A DNA stretch of 64,000 nucleotides from Lota lota (Eukaryota > Chordata > Actinopteri > Gadiformes > Lotidae). The notes below the pieces were generated by a model that ran no database searches, had not been told where the DNA came from, and saw nothing but the letters and a program-made list of their open reading frames with translations. The stretch covers positions 2,794,001-2,858,000 of the forward strand of contig JACYXH010000091.1 of assembly GCA_026745465.1 (NCBI GenBank), given 5' to 3'. Both the position numbers and the translations under genes were made by a program. Shown piece after piece: positions 1 to 10,843 of this stretch; positions within the stretch are counted from its first letter, which is position 1; every line of letters starts with the position of its first letter.

Positions 1-1343
1 TTGACTTTCTCTGCCCCTGGGGTAGGCTTATCAAAGTTTAACCAAAGTGCAAGAGGCTGGAGATTAGAGGAGATGGAAAACGGTGATGGATGTGTGTGGA
101 TTCTCTGCAAGGGTTTCTTATGTTCTCTGCAAGGTAGGCTATGTTCCCTCGAGTGGTTTCTATTTCTCTCTGGCCATTTGAGTAACAGCGGTGTTTCGAT
201 ATTGTTGTGCTGAGCGTGTTTGGGGTCGACGTTCAACGGGTGTGTGTTGTGCCTATGTGGTTCATTGCCAAGTGCACAGGTGAAACCTCTTGGGTTTGTA
301 GAGAAGGCTACAGTCAACCATAGCAATACAAAGCATTGCTCATATTAAATTTGGACTTGGAGGGCATTTTTATTTTTTTTATTTTACATAAGACAAAGTT
401 TGGTATGTTAGCTTAACACATTCTCACATACCAAGACAAACAAGTGCAGCATAAAAAAAGGCCTATTGTTTTCACACCTTCACATGATTTTGTGAGGCTC
501 TATTTAGCCTATATTTGTCAATCATAATGGGACAGTTAGTCCCCATGCAGTTGTAAATTAACCAAACAAAATGAACCCCAAACAAACTCTATTCTTCTGT
601 AGCATATATCTTATACTTCATTGATGGTGCCTTCATCAAAGAGCAAATGCTGCAGAAAGTGCTGTTCATTGGCTGCTGCTTCTTGTGGTTTGGATGGGGC
701 TGGGGCTGGAGGGGTTGGTTACCACAACTGTCAGCCCAGCATCGCCTCTGTTGGCCCAATTATAATTTAATTCCCAAGACCACCTTGTCATCAGGAAGAG
801 GTTTGTCTGTGTAATTGGTTGCCTGCAAGCCTATTGGTGCGAATGTGTATGTGCATCTCTGGGTTTGTGATTTTTGTGTGTGTTATTGCTATGCACTGCA
901 ATTTATATATGTGGAAAAAGTGCTCCTATAACTCCCTGTGGTTGCATGGTGGATCGCATATCTGATATTAATGATCTGATATCAAGTATATTTAAAAAGG
1001 GCCCAAATAATCATAAAGAAACAAACAAACATAAAACACTACAATAAAGCACTGTCGATGGCCACATGATATTCTAAATGTACTCTTGTGTGGACACACA
1101 CGCACACACACACAAGCGCACATCAGGGACCTGACATTTCCCAAAATGGCTTCCTTTTTTCCATGGAACATGCTGGAATCGATAAGTAGACCTCTAAATT
1201 CTTGGCCCTCAGATTCTAATTGAACAATCATGCATCAAAGATAAAGGCCTGTGGTATCTGTGGTTTCATAGTTTTATATAGTGCTATGTGTATGCCTCAA
1301 ACTACTTTCACATTCATTTATATTGGTTGGATGGAAATGAACA

Positions 1344-1650
1344 TTAAAGTTGCAATGTGTAACATTTCAACTAGCTCGTTGCTTTAAATAACCTGGAAAT
1401 ATCTGTAGTCAGTGCTGATCGATAGTGATTTAAATAATGTTATTAATAAAATCTAATTCTATAAATGCTAGCCAACCCGTATCTCTCTTTATGTACAATT
1501 ATATTTTGTTCTTGTAAATCTTGTAAAACTATTGACACTCCTAAAACCCCTCTCACTCAAGCCACCCATCCAGCCAACCTATGCTTGTTCGCATGCACAG
1601 CCAGTTAGAGTGGACAGAACACTGATATTAAATTGAAGAATGAAATAACA
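1344..1650. repeat. Dispersed MITE-like repeat, copy A
   Basis: This segment closely matches 27659-27968 in the same orientation. Both have a TTAAA-type start followed by GCAATGTGT, then ACATTTCAACTAGC, AACCTGGAAATATCTGTAGTC and AATAATGTTAT, and both end near CACAGCCAGTTAGA.TGGACAGAAC. The starting motif is typical of short non-autonomous DNA transposons that are common in teleosts. No coding capacity is visible. The family assignment is inference; the copy relationship is seen directly. Confidence 0.6.
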
Positions 1651-2094
1651 GATTCAACAAAATAGAGTAACTCATTAAAAAGTAATTAATAACCACTACG
1701 ACGTTTGTCAGATCCATCACACCAGTTTAGTTATGAACTATCAGTCTGTTTATCTGTCCTTCTGACTGACTGACAGCTATGCACCGAAGATGGATGCGAC
1801 ATGTCAATCTACTGATGGCCTCCAAATTGAGCTTCGCTCTCAGCTTTTGCAGAGGCTGAAATTCCTCCCTCAATGCTGGTTGATAAGAAGAATAAAAGTG
1901 AAAGCTTTTCATTACTCATGTTTCCTCTCCACTTTTGTGCAGAGCGAATGAATAAGAAAAAAGCAGGCAATTGAGATAGAGAAAATGTGTTTTGCGTCTG
2001 CACTAGGGCACGCAGTAGTTACTTTTTTTCACACTGATTGGAAGAGATTATTTCATGACAATCCCATTGATGTTCTTAATGCTTTGGCAACAGA

Positions 2095-2096
<2 letters not shown>

Positions 2097-2152
<56 letters not shown>
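2097..2152. repeat. (TG)n followed by a G17 run
   Basis: About 20 TG units run directly into 17 consecutive G residues. This is a compound microsatellite in intron 2. Confidence 0.95.
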
Positions 2153-2589
2153 TCGCAGCAAACTTAATGTGGGACCTACTGCGGATCAGAATCAATGTAG
2201 GATGGAAGTAGACCGGCTCACTGATCAGGCATACAAACAGAGAGGCTGATAATAATAATACATTTCACTTTGTATAGCACATTGTACGATATCTCAAAGC
2301 AAAATGGAAACTGGAAGTGAATTAAGTGAACGGCTGAATAATGGGCAGGATCCTCATTGCAGGAATTGGAAGAACCCATGATGGGCTATAAATATATGGC
2401 TGCGTACCAGACCCACCAAGCTGAACAAAGTCTTAACAGATGTATGATGTCAATATGTTTCGAAATTGTGGTGTTAATACATTCCCAAAAGAGAGAAACT
2501 CCAGTATAGTCATCATCAAAACGCTAAAATCGAGTAAGACAATATATTATATATGATGGTGGCTCTCTCCTATTGAACCATGTGTTATT

Positions 2590-2591
<2 letters not shown>

Positions 2592-2626
<35 letters not shown>

Positions 2627-2691
2627 GCGTGTGCATGCACGGCTATGCAGGGTTGTTAGTGCATTACTGAGTAGAGCCTGCTCCTGTGTTT

Positions 2692-2787
<96 letters not shown>
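2592..2787. repeat. Inverted pair of (TG)n and (CA)n tracts
   Basis: A (TG)16 tract at 2592-2623 is followed about 70 bp later by a (CA)47 tract at 2693-2787. The two are complementary and could pair as a hairpin in RNA or single-stranded DNA. The open frames across them are low-complexity artefacts. Confidence 0.9.
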
Positions 2788-2789
<2 letters not shown>

Positions 2790-3406
2790 TGAGCTCCTTG
2801 TTCGGGAGCGCTGGAGTGTGCCGGGCCCGGCGGCTTCTTTTAAGCACAAATGGATTTTATGGAGAAATGAAACGACTCTTCCTTTCTTCCTATAAACAAT
2901 ATTGCTTGGGTTTGAATCAGGCAGCAGTCAGCAAGGAGGGAAGAGAACAGAGGAAATATGACGATGGGATTGTGGTAACTAGAGAGGGAGGGATGGTGAG
3001 AGGGAAATGGAAAGAGATGCAGACATAAATGCTTGTGCTAAAATGTGAGCATGTCTTTAGGTTTGGACTTTTTCACCACACTCAACCACATAATCACCCT
3101 TTCTGTTTCGGATGAGTGAAAGAACCAAAAAAAGAAAATAACCTTTGCCCTTTTCAAAGTTTGCGTTTTTGGAATTATCAGCAGCAATCCGGAGTTTTGC
3201 AATTACCGCTCATTTCTATGACGATAACTTGCTCTTTCCCCCTCCACATTTTCACCCTCTGACCCCGTCTCCAATGGTGACGGGGCCCTGGCCAAACCAG
3301 ACTGGTATTTACAGTGTAAAAGAGTTTCCTCTAACTGACACAAGAATTCGACCAACACATGGGCCTAGTGGCAATAATGGAAAACCCCTGACAAAAAGTA
3401 AGCATG

Positions 3407-3410
<4 letters not shown>

Positions 3411-3482
<72 letters not shown>
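3411..3482. repeat. (CT)36 microsatellite
   Basis: This is an uninterrupted CT dinucleotide tract in intron 2. The neighbouring open frame is extended only because the repeat lacks stop codons. Confidence 0.95.
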
Positions 3483-3484
<2 letters not shown>

Positions 3485-4384
3485 AACATGCATTCATACC
3501 CTATTTGCTTGGGGGCAATTTACACACTTTCTCTTTTAGTCACTCCCCCCCATCAGGTTGGTGAAATCCAATTTTGTGGCACAGGATGTTGTTTTGACGT
3601 GTGTATGTGCGTGCGTGCCTGTGTTGGCGTATGTGTGTGCATGCCCGTGTGTGTGTGATTTGTTGGTGTCTGTGTTGTGTGTCTCCAGTGGAAACGTGTG
3701 TGCATCAAGCAGCATGCACGTTAAATGCTCCTAAACCTGCAGCCTTTCTTTATGACTGGTGACAAAGTTGAGGACTCTTGTGTTGTTGGCTTGTGGTCGT
3801 TCCGCTTGCCAAAATAATAGATTCTAGTAGCGTAGGAACGGAAATAACCCCAATTGTATCAGGTAATATACTAGAGGAAAGATTGATGGATGATTCTATT
3901 GTTCAGTCAACATTGCAGAACAGCTCCATAAACATCCTGTTGAAGTTAATTCATTCTGACCTTCGCCTCAAACGGTAAAATACTTTGCGGCATGGGTGGG
4001 AATCACTAATGTTTAATGGTACACAAAAATAACACTGCAGACCCTCAATCAATGCCAGTTCTGGCTCAGGTTCAGGCTCATGCTCAGGCTCAGGCTCAGG
4101 TTGATTCCTGACTGCGCTCTTTGCTGCAGATGGGTGATTTTCACAGTTAGGCTTATTGTAAAATGTCCCGAGCCGTGGAATATAAGATTCATCAAGCCAT
4201 GAGACCGGGGTGAGCTGCAAATCCCCTGAATAGCTGAATAATTTACGAGATCATGCTGGATGTTATTTTAACAGCAGAGAAAAAAAAAATATGGCTTTGC
4301 AGTTATCTTTATAGATGTCCATCAGAAAAAATGTAATGCTTGATATTGGCAAGCTCACCACCATGTGTTCAGCCAAATCAGTTT

Positions 4385-4495
<111 letters not shown>

Positions 4496-6166
4496 GTTCA
4501 TTTGCCTTAATTAGCCATGACAAATAATCATTTGGAAGCACTGCTCATTCAGCTAGTGTTTGGCAGCATCTCAGACCTTAAGGTGAAAAAATCTCTCCCA
4601 GAAGATTGTGCTGCTTCAGGGTCCCACTCCAAACTGCACATGGGTTCATTTACCAGTTGGGGGCTCAAAGCCCTACGATGCTTCATTATGTCAGACGTTG
4701 TTTTGACACTAAAACCTGACAGAGCTGCCAATGGCTTAGATAAATAAACAACGGTAATTGAGAATAAAATATTCTCTAAATGATTCCATACTGATATAAA
4801 TTCATAACATTTATAATTTGAACATGGGGGGGGGGAATCAACCATCTTAACCAAGTGTTGTGGACATAGCAGATGTTTTCCCCTGGACTCCACGAGTAGA
4901 TTCTGATGGCCAGCTATTCCTGCAGCCAGTTAATGGTTGAAGGGATAACAATTAGTCTGATTGCTGTTGAAATGGTGGAGCCTCAGTTTCATGCATTTCA
5001 ATCTCTCACTTTCTTGGTATTTAGATTAAACATGGTCTAATCTAAATACACAACTGCTATATTTAATGCTTTAAAGTAACGTTTCTCTCTTTTTTCTTTC
5101 TTTCTCAGTCATTCTTTCTTTCTTTCTGTCTTGCATACAAAAAGCCCATGAACGAGTGCAGATGGAGCTGTGAGGCAGCAGAGTGTTGTATTGCAGTCAG
5201 CTTCACATCTTAAGCCTGGCTTAAGGAGCTCAGAGTATCCCTGTCTGGCTTGACTTTCGTCTGGGTTCATACTGACTCCCTACTTTCCTCCCTCCATCAT
5301 TCCAATAGACTGATGCTTTGTGTAGCTGGGCTGCTTCCATAGGCTACTCTATGCATCATCATCTATCCAAGTGCTGTTATTGAAACGCATGCGACTGTGT
5401 GTGCGCGCGCACAGAGAGAGACAGACAAAGCACACAAATAGACACAGGCGGAATGTGCACATTCCTACTTACATCATGTAATGTCCACAAAACCAGCCAT
5501 CGCCACACACACTCAGGGAGATTTCCTACATGGCAGTATGGAGCACAATCTGTTTGTATCGTTAAACTCTATACTCTATCGTTATATATACCTCTACAAT
5601 AAACCGGTTTTCAACATCACCACCCTGCGTCCTTGGTCTGGACTGGCCCAGAAAAGCCACCTAGGTGAAGTGTGGCATGGACATTGTTACAGTATAATAG
5701 GCCTCTTCCACAGCAGCAAAGCAATATCTTTGGGTACAATATATTCTACAACCTGCAGGGACTGACTGTTTGCCTGGGTAACCTTCTGCCACCGCCGGGC
5801 GTGGAAGTGAGCCCATAACAACGTAGAGCCAGACAGACGGAGAAATAATGTATATGATGATTTGGTTAATGTGACTAGTGAGACAATGCTACCGCCCTCA
5901 CATTCTTATGCGTACACTCTGTGTACATATCTCATTGCTGTTGCTGCTATACACCTGCATTTTCCTCCAGGGATTAATAAAGGTTTGTCTTATTCTATCT
6001 TCTAAGGTATGGAAAACAAAACATATATGCAAGATCAGTAAATGCTTCATTTAAACCTCAAAGTCGAGACCTTTAAAATGGGGTTGATTCAGTTGAAGTG
6101 TATGCGGAACGCTCTCCTCTATAATCACCATCAAGAGGGAAAGCAGACGGGGGAAATTACCTGGCA

Positions 6167-6169
<3 letters not shown>

Positions 6170-6218
<49 letters not shown>

Positions 6219-6409
6219 TCAGTCTTTAAGAGCGCATGCTGATTCCTTGACACACACACACGCTCACTCACTCATACAGGGTCATCCCCCACACTTCTGA
6301 CATTTAAAAGACACTATAATAAATACACAAAGTGTATCTTTCATCATGGTGTGTGTTCATCAAAACTTGTTATTGACATTTCTCAGTGGTCATCACACCA
6401 GCAGTGGGA

Positions 6410-6448
<39 letters not shown>

Positions 6449-6450
6449 TG

Positions 6451-6493
<43 letters not shown>
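6170..6493. repeat. Cluster of (TG)n microsatellites
   Basis: TG tracts lie at 6170-6214 and 6413-6493, the latter interrupted by GAGAGAG and TATATA. The sequence between them is unremarkable. Confidence 0.9.
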
Positions 6494-6495
<2 letters not shown>

Positions 6496-7145
6496 AGTAC
6501 GCAGACTGATTTGTAATGTGTAAACTCACTGTGACAGAGGTGCGCTGACGGTGATACAATTTGCACAGCGGCACTATTTGTTACTCCTGTGACAAATGTC
6601 TTTATTGTTGGTGTGAAGCCAAGAGCGCTGTGCCCATTCGTTTTTCACTGCTGTCATGGAGCACGTAGAGAAAACTCCCTAAATGATTATTTGCCGTAAT
6701 TGATTTTCACCCTTTGTTTTTCAACCATTAGAGACAAAACCTTATATATATATATATATATATTGCGTTGCAGTTTAAAAATGTTTTAGCTTTTGATTGT
6801 CGTCTATCAACAGAAAAGTTATCAAATATAATTTTGATAATCGAATAATCGTTATTCCTCAGGTACAAACAACAAACATTTGCTAGTTAATGTTCCAGTG
6901 AAATTCAAACATTGAGTTCATGAATCATTATAAAATAAATAGTTTAGTTTTTAGTCACTTTGGATTCTGGTAGCTTCTGATGGCATTTGCTTCATAGACT
7001 AAATGACTAATCAATTAATTTAAAAAAAACAATAGTTTGATTTATCAACTTTGAAAATTATCTTGAGTTGCAGCCCTTATCCCAAGTGAACCAAGTGTTT
7101 AAAGAGGAGTGTGTACTCATCCTGCTCTGTCCTCTCCTCTTGTAG

Positions 7146-7238
7146 TACGAGTTCAAGGTGAAAAACATCAAGAAGAAAAAGGTGAACATCATCGTGTCGG
7201 TCGAGGGCGTCAAGGTGAACCTGAGGAAAAAGAAAAAA
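7146..7238 (+). CDS. nos1ap: NOS1AP coding exon 3 (PTB domain)
   Basis: This exon encodes 31 residues, starting Y-E-F-K-V-K-N-I and ending in a Lys-rich stretch (L-R-K-K-K-K). It belongs to the N-terminal phosphotyrosine-binding domain of NOS1AP, the adaptor that couples neuronal nitric oxide synthase to partners such as Dexras1 and synapsin. The sequence closely matches human NOS1AP as remembered ([21 protein letters not shown]). The acceptor is a pyrimidine-rich TGTAG before 7146 and the donor is GTGAGT at 7239. Both ends are phase 0 (93 nt). The basic KNIKKKKV block is a PTB surface loop/strand typical of this family. The first two coding exons are outside the window, so this is the first visible piece of a longer protein. 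Identification is firm; which teleost paralogue this is cannot be decided here. Confidence 0.96.
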
Positions 7239-9302
7239 GTGAGTGTCATTGTTTATGTGTCTTCTATTATAACATTCTATTATTTATTTTACAATGTTAC
7301 ACATATCATTAACAAAACAATTATTAATACCAGATGGAACATTTGGGATTAACGTGCCAAAGAATACATAATGTATGTATGTACTGTACATACTCACTTC
7401 GTTTTTTCTCTTTCACTCAGACACACACACACACACACACACCCATACACACACAGATTGGTTGCGGCAAAATGGTTTCATCATTTCTATTGACACTCTC
7501 CTTCTATTAAATTTCCAGAGCGAGCGAGATCTAAAAACCATTTCGAGCTTCGTTCACCCTTTTTACTCTTGCTGCTCAGCCCCTTAGCAGTGACTGGAAT
7601 TCAGGGTTTCCTGCAACCGATTCTAAAATTGGTTGTGATATTCCAGCAGAATATGTGACATGAAGTCAGACTGAATTTAGTTTTCTATACTTTAGTGTTT
7701 TCACCCCAGAGTACTTCCATATGCATCCTCTTTTAAGTTTACTCTCTCTTATCATTGGCTGGAGTTGTGCAATCTCCTAATCTTACGAAACATAGTCTGA
7801 TTCATTTCCTATACCATGCTTGCAAATTGATGCCCCTTGAAGACTGATCCACATCATTAATTGAACAAACAAAAATATCCATAACGCAGGATGGCAAAGC
7901 TTAGACATGGCTGGCATAGTACTTTAATGCTTGGATGCTCCCAGATTTCAAACCAGAGAGAGAGAGAGCAGTCTAGACTAGAGCTCTTAACTGGACCACT
8001 GAAGATGATGGAGTGCCCTGTCAGACAGACATCGGTTTACCCTATTGTACTTAACGTCAGCTCATCAATCGCCGTGTCTAAGCCGTTTTCAAAAGAAAAA
8101 AAAGATGGCTGGCAGGGCAGAAAGGGAGTTTGGCACCCTGCCTTGAGCCCCTGTCGAACATCTTGGACATTGTCACCGTTACCTGTGGAGATCTTGAATG
8201 AGTGGTGTTGTGTTGCGCAGACACACAAGACTACACCACTACCACAAAAACAAAGATTTTACACAACAATGATCACAAAGTAGGCCTTGAAGCACAAAAC
8301 AAACATAATCCCAATGTCAATCACGCTATTCAGAACAAACACCATTAGGTGCTTCAGTCTGTAAACAGACGGTCCTTATCAACTACAATCAAATTTATAA
8401 AACACAAATAATACTAACGCATTTTATCGGGGTCGTAACAAAGAAGATGCAATCGTTTTGATAGCATTGCAAGCTAAAGCCTTTTGCCTGCAGGCCTAAG
8501 TGTCCCAACAGACCTGAGTGGAGAGGTCTTCATCACACATGCCCAGAGACACCAAGAAGAGCACATCACCCTCTCTCCTTCAACCTATCCATGAGTTACT
8601 AATGGACTGGCCCATGGGTGCTAACCTGTGCACGACCCAGCGCACAACGGTGATAAGGAGAACAATCCCTGGCTTGATCCCCGAATAGCCTCCATGATGA
8701 AAAGGTCTGACTGTCTGAAATGACGTCTAGCCTCGGCCTGTATTTTCCCTTCTTTCTTTCTTATTTTTCCATTGTTGTTGAAATGTCAGTGTGACCGATT
8801 GGGGCGGCCAATCCCGCCCGGAAACGAGGGAGACGGAGTCGACGGAGATCAGGGTGATTGAAGGAAGACCAGCCGGGTCGATGGGTTGATCTAGTATGTG
8901 GGTTAGTGTTCTACGTGCGCTCCCCGTTTGACTGTGACATTGAGATCGGAAGCGCGATTCAACGGGAGGAAGGGGAGCGGGCCGTAGCCGTGTTGTCTGG
9001 AGCGGAGGCTATATTCGTACAGGTCGACTGTAGTGGAACAGGATGATTGATCCCGTCATGTATTAGATTGCGATAGATCTTTTCTTTTTACCCCCATCTC
9101 ATTTAACATGGGGATGGGGACTATCTCGTTACAGCCGGATTTACTGACAACCTTCCAAAGGGTGGATTTGTTGCTATCGATGTGATTAGAGTGGTATCTA
9201 AGCAGTTTGGATCTCAAATTGGTTGTTCTCTTGGCCAGGGGCCACACACGCACGCACACACAGACAGACATACATCCATGCACGCATGGATGCACACACA
9301 CA

Positions 9303-9349
<47 letters not shown>

Positions 9350-9491
9350 GTCTACCAAGAATGCTCCCATCTTCTGCTTTTGTTTTTTTTTTGTACTCAT
9401 GGGTCTTTGCTTGTACACTTGTTTTACATAATATTCCTAGTCTAAATTGACCCCCCCAGTGTGATTCATATGTTTTATTAATTCCCTTTTG

Positions 9492-9550
<59 letters not shown>

Positions 9551-9707
9551 CTGGTCTACCAAGAATGTTCCCCTCTTCGGCCTTTGTTTGTTTTTGTACT
9601 CACGGGTCTTTGCTTGTACACTTGTTTTACATAATATTCCTAGTCTAAATTGACTCCCCCAGTGTGATTCATATGTTTTATTAATTCCATGTTGTTTCCT
9701 TTCTTAG
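7239..9707 (+). other. nos1ap: NOS1AP intron 3
   Basis: This 2.5-kb intron has a GTGAGT donor and a TTTCTTAG acceptor. It holds a short CA tract near 7420-7443, a CpG-containing GC-rich patch at about 8795-9060, CA tracts at 9301-9347 and 9495-9549, and a tandem duplication that ends at the acceptor. No other gene is seen. The longest open frame (7891-8283) has no recognisable similarity. Confidence 0.85.
9301..9697 (+). repeat. Tandem duplication (two ~204-bp units) abutting the exon 4 acceptor
   Basis: Two units begin with a CA tract and then CTGGTCTACCAAGAATG (9347 and 9551). Both continue in near identity through GGGTCTTTGCTTGTACACTTG, TTTTACATAATATTCCTAG and GTGTGATTCATATG to TTTTATTAATTCC (ends 9485 and 9688). 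The offset is 203-204 bp. The second unit leads directly into the polypyrimidine tract and AG of exon 4. The first unit instead runs into another CA tract. Confidence 0.93.
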
Positions 9708-9766
9708 AAGAAGGAGTGGACGTGGGATGAGAGCAAAATGATGGTGATGCAGGACCCCATTTACAG
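9708..9766 (+). CDS. nos1ap: NOS1AP coding exon 4 (PTB domain)
   Basis: This exon encodes [19 protein letters not shown] plus two bases of an Arg codon that is completed in the next exon (59 nt, phase 0 to phase 2). The block matches human NOS1AP [20 protein letters not shown] almost exactly and is part of the PTB fold. The acceptor is TTTCCTTTCTTAG and the donor is GTGAGC at 9767. A human splice form is remembered with five extra residues (LLLLQ) before this exon. No in-frame alternative acceptor with that coding is visible just upstream here. The exon is very well supported despite its small size. Confidence 0.96.
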
Positions 9767-10694
9767 GTGAGCAGGCTGGCAGCCTTGGCTACTGCTTCAT
9801 GCATTTCTCCAACGTTATGATCATTAGAGCTTTTCAAAAGTCACTTATTTCATAGTCGGAATAAGGTCACTCTGTTTGAAAACACATTTTTGAAAAGAGA
9901 AAACTACGTTTCGTCATTGCCTTCGGCCGTGGCCAGAAGGCGTTATTAAAGTAGTGTTTTAATTGGTTTTTGAAAGAGTGGAATTATGTGATCTACAAAT
10001 ATCCTTCTTTTTTGTGGCGTCAGTAACAGACTGTCTGAAATAGAAGGGCCGCCGAACCGAGCAGACGCTGGCTCTCGTGTCTGCTCGCAAACGATCAGCA
10101 CAACCTGTATCTTCTACGCGAGATACCTCTCCGCTGCCAATTATCGTCCACCTCCCACACAAAGACGCGTGTGAAAGATTGCCGCTTCAATTTCACAATT
10201 CATCGGTCGCCACCATTGTGGCTCCGACACGTCGATGACGGGCCGGGCCCCGTGCCTCTTTGGGCCCTGGAGGGCCGCTCTCCGGCATGCTTTTCATTCC
10301 ACCCTGAGTGGGAGGATGTAATCATCAGTATCAGCTCTGGCGGTACATTGTGTTTGGAATGAAATCCTGCATACGCCCAGCATATGTGTGCATACAGTAT
10401 ATGTTCACATCGGCCCTGATAACCATTCACTGCGGTGTGAGTTCAAATCGAAGGATGATGTCTTGAACCAAATAAGCCAGTGGCGTATAAAGCTGCGAAC
10501 CCCTTGATGTTATGTAAGCACAATGCGCGGCCTCCACGCAAGACACCCACGCCATGCACGCCTGTGCGGCTGTACGCACACAAAGTGACAGTTCTTTTTC
10601 AAATAACAGAAGAGTGCTTGAGAAATGAAGATGAGAAAGCTAGTGGAACACTGTTTTTTTACAGAGGACACGGTGCTTGATAGACGGTGCATAG

Positions 10695-10843
10695 CACCCA
10701 AAACTACCCAAACACCACCCCATCACCAACACCACCTTAACACCACCTCAACTCCAACCCAACACCACCCCAACACCAACACCACCCCAACACCACTCCA
10801 ACACCACCCCAACACTAACACATGAGTGCATAGCACTCATGTG
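10695..10843. repeat. CACCACCCCAA minisatellite with terminal palindrome
   Basis: An imperfect array of ACACCACCCCA/ACACCA units spans about 10695-10820. It is followed by an 11-bp stem CACATGAGTGC / GCACTCATGTG with an ATA loop (10819-10843). A related GTGCATAGCAC motif precedes the array at about 10687. Confidence 0.85.

Noticed and set aside
8640..8690. tRNA-like box B (GGCTTGATCCCC) as a tRNA gene or SINE head
   Set aside because: No matching box A at the right distance and no cloverleaf could be folded by eye.
10695..10820. Array of short repeats as a CRISPR
   Set aside because: The units are contiguous and degenerate, with no spacers, in a vertebrate intron.
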